Shown here: positions 11,941 to 22,725 of the stretch, piece after piece | Position numbering within the stretch: the first letter of the stretch is position 1 | Layout of the letters: the number at the start of each line of letters is the position of its first letter | DNA from: Stenopsyche tienmushanensis | Lineage: Eukaryota > Arthropoda > Insecta > Trichoptera > Stenopsychidae | Assembly: GCA_008973525.1 (NCBI GenBank) | Contig: WACJ01000450.1 | Coordinates: 50,731-114,730, forward strand | Length of the DNA: 64,000 bases | Direction: 5' to 3' | Program-made: the position numbers and the translations under genes | The notes under the pieces: generated by a model | The model's input: the letters and a program-made list of their open reading frames with translations, nothing else | What the model was told of the DNA's origin: nothing | Databases searched by the model: none

Positions 11941-13063
11941 CTGCAAAACGAATATAAAATAATATTAGAATTGTGATACTGATTCTGATGTTTCAACACA
12001 CAGTGCGGCCTTATACACCATTATCAAGTGTTCTGAACCCAACACCCAGCAATCTTTCTATCTACCTCACTTTTAAGTGCTCCGCCAGGGAACAACTCAT
12101 TTATAACAGTCAGTAGAATTATTGGAGATAAATAACAAAGGCAGATATGCTTTTGATACCCCCCATCGCAGTCTATCGCCATTAAGCTAATTTGCCTTCG
12201 GAAAAGTCAGCTTCGAGAGGATAATTTAGATAAATGTTCACGTTATTATTTTACACGATAATTTATATGATATTAACGTTGTTTGTATAATGCGGCCCGT
12301 AACTATAACTTTACAATTCGCAAATATAGTGTTCGCGATTGATGTATTCGTGGAGTTAATTAGGTTGCTTGTGAAATATGAAACGGTAATCCGTGGGTGT
12401 ACCATTGCATTGCAAAGTAAATTTTCGTGTTAATTTTAAGAACTTCATTGTAAGTGCAAAAAGAACGATGAGCTTCGAACATATTTCTTCATTTAAGTCT
12501 ATGGCACTTAACTTATTTTACGAGATAGGATAAGTCGACGTTGTTCATTAGTATTACCAAACAAATAAAAGAGGTCAGTGGGCAAGAAATACAATATATA
12601 TTCTTTTCGTGACATACAGACAGCCATAATTAAAAATCTTCAATTCTTGCACAGATAAGTCAATTTCTATATTGAACCTTGTCTTGGCAGTACAAGAAAA
12701 TAATTTGCTTTTGAGCACTTCTTTCAAACAGTTTTGCAAAAAATACATCATAACCCAGATAGTATATACGATATCTAAAATCATCTGTAAAGTAATCTCA
12801 TAGACCTCGAAGCTTACAAACAAACAAGGTCATTTTACATACATGAATAAATTTAAATTATAAAAATTGATTACCAACAGACATTGCGACGACTACAAGT
12901 AAAAAATATTTTTAAATTTTGTTGCGCATTGACTTCCCTTATATTTTTGTCTAACACGTTGAATCTTGTGGAAACAGCCTCTGAAAATTAGGTATTTTAT
13001 AGCGTAAGATACAGGGTTTTTTAATAGTAGGAATGGTTTGTTAATTTCTTTCAATCAAATATA
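11941..13063. other. Intron sequence, nothing recognised
   Basis: Upstream flank of the PAS-B end exon. It contains the acceptor tract of that exon and then AT-rich sequence without detectable repeats or genes. Two short minus-strand frames have no family resemblance. Confidence 0.5.
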
Positions 13064-14285
13064 CTTCGATCTGTTTTATGCGATAGATAAGTTACGTGGG
13101 GAGTTGCATATAAAAAAATCGCATAAAAAAATCGCATAAAAAAGTTTGAATTACATAAAAAACTGAGGGATAGGTTCGATTATTTTCAAAAACCGCATAA
13201 CTTCAAATCAATGTAATTATAGATATTAAAAATCGCATAAAAAGGTAGTTAAAGGCAATTAAAGAATATATAACGTTTTTCAATTTCATATAGTCGAACT
13301 TATACCTCTCTCAATCACAGTCCATCTTTGACTATTCCTGATCCTAGATATTCTACTAATTCGCGAGATTAGGCGACGCCTAGGGACAGTAACTGTCTAA
13401 TCTATGTATATATATATATATTTAAAATTGATATATTTACCTTTCCTTACCGGTGATGTATTTACTACACCTCGACTCTAATATTAGGAATATTGATATG
13501 AAATATAATAGATACGGGGTTCAGAATTTTTGTAATCCTCCGTAATATAATTACGAATCACATCAAAGTATTAAAGTATATAAGTATTCATCTGCAGCGA
13601 CGGAAATAAATAATTTGTCGGGAAATCGGGAATTTTGCGAGTTTTAGCCCGTGTCTCGGCAGATAGGAATTTTATCAGTCAAATTGATGATATTATACGA
13701 AAATAGGGGCTCACACGGTCATCAAATAGAGCTATCATTTAAATATCTGATGACGATACCTCCAACGAGCTTGTATTTTCAGTAGCAGGTTGCCTGGTTA
13801 CGAAAATCAGATCCAGACTAAATGACGAAACACTCGTTGCTTTATTTGGAATTTGAATTCTGTTGCTGCTTTATAAGTTCATGAAATAGAAGAGCGTTTT
13901 CTTTAATTAAATATTCATAGATGGAAAATCGTTTTTGAGCTAAATCTTAAATTCAAAATACATGTGCTTTTTCTGTTTTTTTCCCCGATAAAAGATCTCT
14001 TGAATAGGATGTAAATTTTGAGCTTAATTGTGTGCCATTGATGACTGATTTTCTGATGGCGACCTCATATTTCTTGATTGCTCTTATGGTCGATTCCCCC
14101 AGGTTGAAAGATTTGCTTATCTCGATAGGATTTTGTTCATTTGCACAGTAATTCAAAATTACTACAGATTTATTAAATGCATTCGCATATAAAAAGCTTT
14201 GTTCTCTATAGAAAAATGATGGATAGGTTCCATTTTTTTTTGAAAACCGCATAACTTCAAAATCGCATAAAAACAGACCCAAGTG
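13064..14285 (-). mobile_element. Tigger/pogo-like element, family B, with transposase N-terminal relic
   Basis: The 1222-bp element is bounded by TA on both sides (13062-13063, 14286-14287). The right end reads CACTTGGGTCTGTTTTTATG on the minus strand. The left end is the same sequence with two bases missing. The minus strand at about 13960-14180 encodes a relic of the helix-turn-helix DNA-binding region of a Tigger/CENP-B-like transposase. It includes ESTIRAIKKYEVAIRKSV and LSSKFTSYSRD, followed by charged residues. The rest of the transposase is absent. The middle (13250-13535) contains other repeat pieces shared with 28490-28545 and 22560-22665. Confidence 0.65.
13960..14180 (-). pseudogene. 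Tigger-like transposase helix-turn-helix fragment
   Basis: The decayed coding piece encodes the psq/CENP-B-type N-terminal helix-turn-helix, which in this superfamily binds the element ends in the nucleus. It shows a first helix (FNKSVVILNYCANEQNP), the turn (IEISKSFNLGESTIRAIKKY) and the following basic stretch (AIRKSVINGTQLSS). Full-length Tigger transposases are several hundred residues, with a DDE nuclease domain that is missing here. The frame remains open upstream only because it reads into the terminal repeat, so the true start codon is not visible. It cannot encode an active transposase. Confidence 0.6.
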
Positions 14286-15694
14286 TAATTACAAAAAGTT
14301 CATAAATCTTTTACTTTTTGATTAAGGTCTTTTACAGTTAAAATATATGCCACAGTAAGCGTATTAGTTTCGAAATATTTTGTAAATCAATATGCTTTTT
14401 GAATTTGAAGAAATCTTTGCATTGCATGTATATTATTAGCTCGGGGGAAGAGAAATGGAAAGTCCTTGCTTGATAATTAAATTTGTGATGGCTCGCTTTC
14501 TTGTGCATTGCAGTACTTCATTAGAAGATTTGTAAGCTGGATATGTTGTATGTAGGTTGAGTTGTTTACAGTCGATGCATAAAGTGGATAGACTCTCATC
14601 ATTAACGATCTGATGAAATTGGAAGATCTGGACGAAGGCTTCCAGATCTGCGAGCCAATAAGACGCCGCGAATCTCTAACAGTTCTTTGATCCAAGAACC
14701 TTTAAATTGCAAACTAGTATGGTGAATTGTGTCGGTAGTGCATGTAGTATATCAAGATGCCACTTGTGGCACTCCGATGTCAAGTCGATCAATTATTGCA
14801 ATGAAGCAAGCTCTCGAAACAGCGACTTGTAATCAATGAGTCATTAAAGTTGTGGCGTATCGGTAGAATGGTGCGTGAATCCCATGTGAAATGGTTGTTG
14901 GATTCGTTGGCAATCAAACGTAAATAACTTGGAACTAGCTGAGGGTCGTTACGTAGCCGGTCGTATCGGACTGTCCGGCCATTATTCAAACCTCGGCGTC
15001 AGTAATTACACTGGTAAATCACATTCTGCTGTGGCCCCGCCGCGGATAATTTTATATCAACAATAATAAAGGATACGCCACGGCCATATACGAATGCGAA
15101 CTAAAAAAAAGTAAAAACTATGAAAACGGCCGATCCCGGATCACTCGTAAAGCTCATGCCTGGATAGCAATAAAGATGGTCATTACCCAATTTAAATGAT
15201 AGCCGGTTAATACCATGTTATTAGGTTTTGAAATTACATTTAATTCGGTACCGTTGTTGGTACGTTGTCGGGTGTGTACGCGAAGCACCGATAATTGCAT
15301 CGGAAACAAGTTATCGGTAAACACACATCCCCATGGCCCGGGTTAATAAATTACTCCCTCGCAAGTGAAGCCTTTTTTCCTTGATAGCTAATAGGTTAAG
15401 TGCCGGGTATGAGCTCGGATCAATCCTGGCTCCAGATACTTTAATCGAGAAGCAGATGGATCTTTTTGCAGTACGCATCCGAGCAAACAAAAAATATACA
15501 CATTGATTTAAAGCGAGCTATTGTTAAATGCACCTAATTACATACCATAAGAATACAACTTCATTCCTATAAGAAAAAAATAATTTAAATTGTCTTTGAA
15601 TAGAGGGGAGAGAGAATTGGCGGATAAATGGCGACTCACCAGATCGAGTGTTAATTTAATTTTCAGTGAATGAATGTCGTCATATTTATCCATA
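14286..15694. other. Unique, less AT-rich intron block
   Basis: From about 14470 to 15370 the sequence loses the poly-A/T character of the neighbouring repeats and no part of it recurs in the window. Homeodomain-type AATTA/TAATTA cores are scattered in it. Short minus-strand frames at 14477-14695 and 14789-14989 have no recognisable domains. It is a candidate for conserved regulatory sequence of dys, by inference only. Confidence 0.35.
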
Positions 15695-15880
15695 TCTAAT
15701 ATATAAAAATCAATGTTTGTTTGTTCGTATTTAATGCGCTTCCATACCTTTCATCCGATTGCGATAAAATTTCGTCAATTTACTGTTTATACTTGCGGAA
15801 ATAACATAGCATAGTAAAAATATTGTATGGATGCACCATATTGGCGCATATTGGTCTGGTGAAATGAAGTTTGGGCTGCT
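15695..15880 (+). mobile_element. Helitron-like 5' fragment
   Basis: It starts A|TCTAATATATAAAAATCAAT, continues with the shared GCGCTTCCATACC core and reaches the GCACCATATTGGCGCATATT segment also seen at 5094 and 6351. Similarity stops near 15880 (GGGCTGCT). No CTRR|T end with hairpin was found, so the 3' end is missing or diverged. Confidence 0.55.
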
Positions 15881-16149
15881 CCTCCTAGCTTTTTCATGTC
15901 CATTTGCTGCTCCAAATACTTTTTGTGATTGTTTGAGAGATCTTTTATTTTTCTAATTGTATATGACTTCAAATAAAGCTTATTTTCATCAACAAATAGA
16001 TCTAGTTAGCATTTTTGGAAATATTTTTAGGAAAAAATTATAGGTTGTTTCGATTCAGTATTACAGCGTTAATATTATTGAAATTATTTATGATACGCTA
16101 TTCAAATAATATTGCTAAAATTTCGTCTGTTATTGACAATATCTCAATG

Positions 16150-16560
16150 TCTATCTAAAATTCCTCGGATTCCTATGGAAATCACCCTTTAAATGCGATT
16201 TTGAAGACTGCGGAAAAATGATAATCTGACGGAGCTACGCCAGAAGAATATATCTAATTTATCATTTACATTGACCATTCAAACGGCTTTAGTTTTGAAG
16301 CGTTTTTCTTGCCGTATGAGATTCAGTGTTCTTATGGTGAAAAATGATACCTTTTCTGTCGGTTAGTGATGACCTTTTTCTTGAATGAAGTGCTTTAGTC
16401 GGTTCTGTAACCGACAATACAGCTTTTTCGAGGTGGTTTAGTTAACTGGAAGTATCTAACTAATGCATAGTTCCATTCATATTCTCGCAAGGCGATAGCG
16501 TGATTTCCTTCAGACAATATTCATCCTTCGTTTCGCTAATTACTATTTTTTCTCTAGATG
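16150..16560 (-). pseudogene. mariner transposase fragment (catalytic region)
   Basis: Across frames, the minus strand reads LNRLKHFIQEK, RKGIIFHHKNTESHTA, KTLQN and, further on, GVAPSDYHF plus an FRSLQN-like stretch. These match the second and third catalytic blocks of mariner (IS630/Tc1/mariner DDE/D) transposases: the 'GVIFHHDNARPHTA' block and the 'YSPDLAPSDYHLFRSLQ' block. The Asp of HHDN is replaced by Lys (HHKN), and frameshifts separate the pieces, so the gene is dead. Terminal inverted repeats were not located. Confidence 0.7.
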
Positions 16561-16652
16561 ATATGAATTTTATCTTTCCACGTGAATGGACATTGAATGA
16601 ACCCTAATCCTGCAATGAATTGCTTGTGGATGTACTTTGAAGATTAAGATAT

Positions 16653-16875
16653 TCTTAATATATAAAAATGAATTTTTCTTTGTTCGTACGTAATGCGCTG
16701 ACAAACCGTTCATTAGATTGCAATAAAATTTCGTCCACTTATTGCTAAAGATTGCGCGATTACTATAAGCATAGTCTAATATACAAAAATTGAAAAAATG
16801 TTTGTTCGTAATTTATGCGCTACCATACCGTTCATTCGATTACAATAAAACTTTACCAACTTATTGTTTGCACTC
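16653..16875 (+). mobile_element. Helitron-like fragment, two tandem monomers
   Basis: It begins TCTTAATATATAAAAATGAA. A second monomer restarts near 16775 with TCTAATATACAAAAATTG. Each is followed by the AATGCGCTG/TATGCGCTACCATACCGTTCAT-type core. It is collinear with 53136-53465 and 59626-59935. No 3' terminus is recognisable beyond about 16875. Confidence 0.5.
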
Positions 16876-16879
16876 TTTT

Positions 16880-18408
16880 TAATAATATTTATGATAAAAA
16901 AATTCAATAGCAATAATTTATAATTCAATAATGACAGCCAACCAAATATGAATAAGAATAACGTGCTAAGATAATTTGAGTAAAAAGCAAGAAATGCTGG
17001 AGATTTTTTAAATAGAAAAACGCGATTAATATCTTAGTAACGTAGTATTGAATTTGATTTCTTTCTGTTCATTTGGAACTATTTTTGCACTTGTATCCCA
17101 ATCAATAAATCGCCAAGCGTCACATTATGCAAAATATGACCTATTTATTGGCATTCTGAACGATTTGTATAAAGATAGTTGACATTTTTTATGAAGTACG
17201 CAATCCTAGATAAGACTGAACAAGCTTGTCGAACATGTCCTTAGAATATAATAACAGAGGAAACTAAATTACGAAGGTCTCATTTATGAATGACTCATGA
17301 ATGACATTTCAGTATGGATAGGACAGACGCTGATACAATCTATTAGATTAAAATTTAACAAAGCATTTGAATAACAATATTATTCTTTAAGGTTATATGA
17401 CCAAAGGTTACGGTTCAAATACTTTCAAGATCGATAAGAAAAATTATTTCAAAATCATACCATGAAAGATTCCGAAATAAAATATTTCCTAGTACAATTT
17501 GCATTATTGACACTGCGGTATGATTATTGTAATTGATCGATGGTGTGAATCAGTGCTCATTAGCTGAAAGCTCCGATCGTGCAAGTTTGCCTGCTCTTAT
17601 CCAATTTCGACCAAAAAAGTAGTTATTCGCGCCGGATAATAAATTATGGAAATCTTAAAATAAAAGGAAGTGTTCTGCAAGAGAATTTGCTGATATTTAA
17701 ACGAGTCAATATATCATGGTTTCTTTACGAGGCGGGATTAAGTGCGCATTAAAGCGCGACTGGAGAATGTCTGAAAATCGTTACTTTCTAAATAAGATCG
17801 CCTGGATTTGAACGAATGATATTCGTCGGAACAATGGCAATATGATGGATCTCTAGAAGGAGGAAGTGGTCAGGGTGTGGACGAAGAATGAGTGATTGAG
17901 AGTTCACGTTTGATGCGGATGGCTCACGCGATGGCGCTAGCCTCTTTGTCTCGGCTAATGGAGCATTAGTTAATGTAAGCGCCCAAAAAATCTTGTTTCA
18001 TCTTAATAAGGCTTTTTTTTCGACTCCGCCTTACGTCCATAAATCAATTAAAGGCATTTTTAACGACCTCGGTATTTTATTGGAGTCCACTTTTATTGGA
18101 ATCATTGTTTTTGCGTCAGATCATGGAGCGGTTGCTGTAGATATTTTGATAGTATTTTTTAGGTACGCCAGGTGCTTTTAACCAGCACTATAAATTTCTT
18201 CACTATCCAATGCTATTGCTGGCAATTTGTATAGCTAGAGTCTTCTTCATATATCTTAGCACTCAGTAGATTAAAAATTAATAGATTTTTGTGCACTATA
18301 TACTCTAAAACAGGGTTTTACAATTTTGTGCCTTTTTGAATATATTTTTGAATAACCTATTGCACTTTTTATAACATTATAAATAGGAAAAGATAATGAA
18401 ATAAAATA
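16880..18408. other. AT-rich intron sequence, nothing recognised
   Basis: No repeat termini, coding similarity or RNA genes could be supported. A 62-codon plus-strand frame near 18000 has no family resemblance. Confidence 0.5.
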
Positions 18409-19424
18409 CAGGATATTGACTTGAGTCCCAGTTTAAGGTATGTATTATTAGGAGTCTCTAGATTATGGATGTATCCATTTGGGAACACAATTCATAACAA
18501 ATGATGACATACTTAGTTTTCTTCCCTTTCGTGTATTGCCGTAACCACAATCGCCCTCGACGAAGAAGATAAGATTCAATTAAAGAAATTTCTTTTGACG
18601 GAGAATACATATTGATTTTTAACTAAAGCACATATAACTTTTATCACTTTAGTAGTTGATGTTTATAATATGTACGTACTCCAAGTCGATGTATCCCAAA
18701 ATTCGAATTATTCACCAAAATTAATGTATCTAATTCAGAAAAGTTTGAGAGTTTTTGAGCCGCTTAAGTTTGTTTTCATTTTGATGAGATAAGATTTGAA
18801 GTGTCCACGAAGACGATATGTATATATTTATCTGACGCAATAAGTAAGTATTATAGGCTGACGCATGACGGGATTTGACGGCTGTGTGCGTCAACGTGTT
18901 AACAATGGAAAAATTTGTTTTTGGCAAACTATTTTTTTGCTGCTGTATACTGTTTGAGTTTCATTAAAAAATTCAGTGATTACGGTAACTAAAAACATCT
19001 GTACCGTTTATGGTGAAGTTCTGTTTGTTCGACATTGTCAGAAATATCTGTACCGCTAAAATCATTCGGGATAAAATTAACGCACTTGGGTGCAGAACGG
19101 TTTAGCATCCCCCAAAATCACCAGACTTGACACCATCTGATTCTACTTATTTCGTTCTTTACAGAGTTGTTTAGATAGAAAAAAAAATATATTCAATGAT
19201 GGTATCAAAAACGGTCTCTAGGACTATTTTAAATCGAAACTACATATTTTCTTATATAAAAAAATAATAAATTTTTTTACTAATAAGTAGAGAAAGGTTT
19301 TAAATATCGATGGTGATTATTTTGTATAGTAGTCTTTGTAAATATTTTTTTTATAAAGAAATGAATTTCATGCATAAAAATGCCCTTTTGTCTTTAATGT
19401 AATCTTTATTATTTGGTCATCCTG
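18409..19424 (+). mobile_element. mariner element remnant with C-terminal transposase relic
   Basis: The plus strand at about 19090-19340 reads, over several frames, HPPKSPDLTPSD, an FRSLQSCLDRKK-like stretch, DYFKSK and KVLNIDGDYFV. These correspond to the last catalytic block and C-terminal end of mariner transposases (third Asp in SPDLxPSD, then WQKVIDNDGDYF-like). The 3' flank ends TTTGGTCATCCTG next to TA (19425-19426), typical of a mariner end. A matching CAGGAT next to TA at 18407 is the proposed left end, but only a few bases match. The 5' half of the element shows no recognisable coding sequence. Confidence 0.55.
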
Positions 19425-19480
19425 TATTTTATGTATTTTATTTCGCTCTTTCTTTGATGAAAAAAACTAAATATTTCCCG

Positions 19481-19554
19481 GAACGAAAAACGTAACCGAA
19501 CCGATATAAATATATGGAACTAAACTGGAACAACAACCAAAACGAAGAAGCCCT
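19481..19554. repeat. MITE fragment (GGGCTTCGAA family)
   Basis: It carries the GTAACCGAACCGAT and GAACTAAA segments and an ending CGAAGAAGCCCT similar to copies at 56048-56193 and 60789-60894. The opposite terminus is missing. Confidence 0.4.
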
Positions 19555-19635
19555 GGTTTTTATTTGGCACGCTTAGTCTTTCACGATGACGTTAAAAAGA
19601 AACCGTGTTGTAGATATTTCTTCAAAATCAAATTA

Positions 19636-20072
19636 CACTTGAAGGTATTTTTTTGCGGTGGATGCCTTTTTTGTGCGTTAAATCGCACAAAAAAAAGCTA
19701 TGACTTATATAAAAAAAGTGAAGATGCGTTCCATGGATTTTAAAAGCCGCATAACTTTGAAACGGCTATATAAAATATATTCAAAATCGCATAAAAAAAG
19801 TTAATAAAAGAGCACCATTGAAAAAAATGCGAAAAAACTAACTTGTTTTTCAAAAATCTAAACCAGTATAAAGGGCGTGGTCGTAATTCAGCGATGGCAG
19901 ATATAATATGATTTACATAGTAGTACAAATTTTGGATAATGTTGATGATTTATTTCCTATTTTATCCAAAATATCTTGATACGTATTTTTTATGAAATAA
20001 AAAAAAGGCTTTAAAAAACCGCATAACTTCGAAATCGCACAAAAAAAAGTCGCACAAAAAGAGGTTTGAGTG
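19636..20072 (+). mobile_element. TA-inserting element, family A, internally deleted
   Basis: The left end CACTTGAAGGTATTTTTTTG follows TA (19634-19635). The right end AGAGGTTTGAGTG precedes TA (20073-20074). Subterminal repeats (CCGCATAACTTCGAAATCGC, GTCGCACAAAAAGAGG) are as in the 2603 copy, but most of the middle is deleted, leaving 437 bp. It sits only about 250 bp below the PAS-B core exon. Confidence 0.65.
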
Positions 20073-20327
20073 TATATTTACATTTATAGATTTGAAAAAT
20101 GGCGTCTACCAATCATTGAATCCAAATTCCAAGACGATCATAAAACGTTTGAAATGACTGACCATTGTTATTTAATGATGATTTATAGCACTGATTCTAT
20201 AAAAATTACTCGAGTTACTCCATTTGCGTGGGTAAAATTTATCAGTCGGTCATGTTTCCAGGAATGACGGATGCCTATAATGATCGGCGGCAAACATAAA
20301 TGCATCGATTATGTCAATAATACTTAC

Positions 20328-20434
20328 TTAATCTATGTTTTGACTGCGCTTCTCTCATGCTTTCCCAGTGAAGAAGCTGATACCATGAGACTCCTTGAAG
20401 ATCAACTTTGTCCCATCCGAGATGCCATTCACCG
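20328..20434 (-). CDS. dys: dysfusion exon: core of PAS-B domain
   Basis: Internal exon of 107 nt (phase: 1 base completing Asn, 35 codons, 1 base). The minus strand encodes GEWHLGWDKVDLQG, then VSWYQLLHWESM and REAQSKHRL. The SWYxLLHxE pattern is the conserved central helix region of PAS-B in bHLH-PAS proteins. The acceptor follows a T-rich tract ending GTGTTTGCAG. The donor GTAAGT sits at 20327-20322. The final A joins TT of the next exon to make Ile, giving KHRLITQSEQ over the 8.4-kb intron. The frame, both splice sites and the family match all agree. An open frame on the plus strand covers the same bases and is a shadow. Confidence 0.92.
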
Positions 20435-22077
20435 CTGCAAACACAAAACCAATATGAAATTATTATTATAAAGTATTCTCGCATATAAATATTAAAACAT
20501 TTGCAGTAATAAGGATAAACAGCATTTTATTAGACTTAAAATCGCAAATAAATCGATCCATAAATGTGTTTGTTTTATGACGTTATGAAGGAGTTGCAAT
20601 AAAAATGCAGTGTTATGAAATTTAATTTTGGTCAAAATTATCATCGTTGATCTATCGAATTTCAAAGTGCATTTATGGCGGTGTTTCATAAAAGGTTTTT
20701 AGGCGATCGCGTATATATAATTCAGCGCAAGCGTGTCAAAAAATGCAGATTTGTTTTGCATACAATAGATGTTGTCACCTTATCCAACAGCACTTGTACA
20801 ACACGACTTTTGTCATTATTATTTCGTAATGTTTATTTGTTTGTGTGAGGATCGTCATCGCGGAGGACGAAGGCTCCCATACATTTTCGCGGGTGCTAAA
20901 TATAATTTATGACCGCTACCATTTTTATGGTCGTGCGCACGCTCCTTTTGAGGCGTCAAAAAGGCGTGAAGAATCCAAGCAGGAGGGTTATTGCTTTTCG
21001 CATAATAAACATGATTATACGACGTTTTTAAATCGATCGGAAAAAAGGTATTGAGCCATCAGGTTCTGGCGTACGAGGAAGTCCCAGGCGGGAGTGTCGA
21101 TATTGAAATGTCTCAAAAGTGTGCGCCGCCCGAGGGCACTAAAATCATGTCCGATGATAAAGAGGCCCACATTAAGTACCCGAAGTGGTACAGCAAGAGT
21201 TGATGTCAGCAAAAACTGCAAATATGCTTTTACACCTCTCAAAACCACGAAAGTGATATATGGCCAACATTAAAACGTCATTAGCGGTCTGCTTAGATGA
21301 AGGACGGACGAATTACGTTTTTGTCGGTGAGTTGGCGCTTCCATATAAACGGACATTGCTTGGTATCACCCGATCGAAATATCGGATTTTTTTTAATGGC
21401 AAACCAGAAGAATGCCAAAATGACCACAACGGTAAAAACGGAAGTATTTTTAGACTTGATCTATACTGACTTTTAATGCGGCGGAACATTGCTTGATATT
21501 TAAGAGTCAAATGCATGAATGGTGTGCTTATTTGCACTAAAAATGTCTATAACTTCGCAAATTTATCAGTGCATAAAATTTTATAAAATATATAGGCAGT
21601 ATAATCAATTTTTTAAAGTTACTACATATTAATACTTAAGCGAAATGCATAAAATTGGGCATCAATATAGCAGTAGTAATTGGTAATGGCTTAGTCTTTA
21701 AGACGTCAGATTTAATTGTTTAGTACATCAAATAGAAGTATAATTAAAAAACAATCACTTATATTATATTTTGGCAATTAATCACATAGCTTGATTAGTT
21801 AAATATCACAGAGGAAGGTTGCAAATCGAAAACACCAATTTAATAAACACGCGTACGCAAATTGCATTTCCGTCTTATCTGCGCTCAAAGTGAAATTTGG
21901 ACACAAATTATTTTATTGTAGTAAAATAAGTATTCAAATCCAAGATTCCAAGTTCAAAGTTGAAGTCCAAATTTAAAAACTTTGCTAAATTATTGAATTT
22001 ATAATTTCTTATTTCTTTCTTATATCATGTATATTTTTAATGCACAATAACAATAAAATTTGTGCTTACATTAGTGA
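20435..22077. other. Intron sequence with a less AT-rich unique block
   Basis: Positions 20840-21480 are comparatively GC-rich and unique in the window. Several short frames sit there, including one of 31 codons starting MSQKCAPPEG at 21108 on the plus strand, but none resembles a known protein or pairs with dys splice sites. It could be regulatory DNA; that is inference. The remaining sequence is AT-rich and featureless. Confidence 0.35.
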
Positions 22078-22497
22078 CTAGCTATCTTGTACCCGGCGCG
22101 TTGCTGCAACAGAAGTAATCATTCTAAAAATATTATTTGAAATTTGAAAGACTTGTTTAATTAGGAATGATATTTTGTTGGTTTTATTATAAATATGAAC
22201 AAACATATAAACATTGATTTTTATACATAAAATCTACTGTAAGTTAATTATACTATACTTATATTATTTGAAAAAGTGCAAACAATAAATTGGCAAAGTT
22301 TTATCGTAATCGAATGAATGGTATGGCAGCGCATTAAATACGGACAAACAAGTATTGATTTTTGTATATTAAATTATGCCTATGTTACTGGCGGAATCCT
22401 TAGCAATATGTAGACGAAGTTTTATCGCAATCCGATGAACGGTATGGCAGCGCGTTTCGAACGAACAAAGCCCAATTCATTTTTATATATTAGAAGA
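22078..22497 (-). mobile_element. Non-autonomous Helitron, 420 bp, both borders recognisable
   Basis: On the minus strand it starts A|TCTTCTAATATATAAAAATG at 22497. It ends GCAACGCGCCGGGTACAAGA then TAGCTAG|T at 22078. The GCCGGGTAC...CTAG ending is close to canonical insect Helitron 3' ends, and host A/T flank the element as required. Inside are three tandem monomers, each opening with an AATATATAAAAATCAAT-like start and a GCGCTGCCATACC core. No helicase or replication protein is encoded. Confidence 0.7.
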
Positions 22498-22502
22498 TTT
22501 TT

Positions 22503-22575
22503 TAATCTCGATATACTATCTATATCGATATATATACTATAGATATTGATATATATATATTGTCAAATATCGATA
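22503..22575. repeat. Short TATA/TCGATA simple repeat
   Basis: Irregular runs of ATATATAT and TATCGATAT occupy the stretch directly beside the Helitron 5' border. It is low-complexity DNA with no other function visible. Confidence 0.6.
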
Positions 22576-22665
22576 TGAAATATAATAAATGCGGGGTTTT
22601 AGAATGTCATATGGTGTACTAAATACGTATCATCGTAAGGGAAAGGTTAAGTAAATACTGAAACA
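22560..22665 (+). repeat. Dispersed repeat of unknown class
   Basis: The segment ATATGAAATATAATAAATGC followed by GGGG and, farther on, TAAGGGAAAGGTTAA recurs at 52905-53020 and, in part or in reverse orientation, at 13437-13535 and 5695-5840. No termini or coding capacity were found, so its class is undetermined. Confidence 0.4.
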
Positions 22666-22725
22666 ATTAAAAAAGTTGTAAAGGGACGCCTGTGAGTGAT
22701 TGAATTTTACAACGATGATTTAAAT

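Noticed and set aside
15787..15972. 61-codon frame with a charged start (MKSYTIRKIKDLSNN)
   Set aside because: Its second half translates Helitron sequence, so the frame is chimeric; no family recognised.
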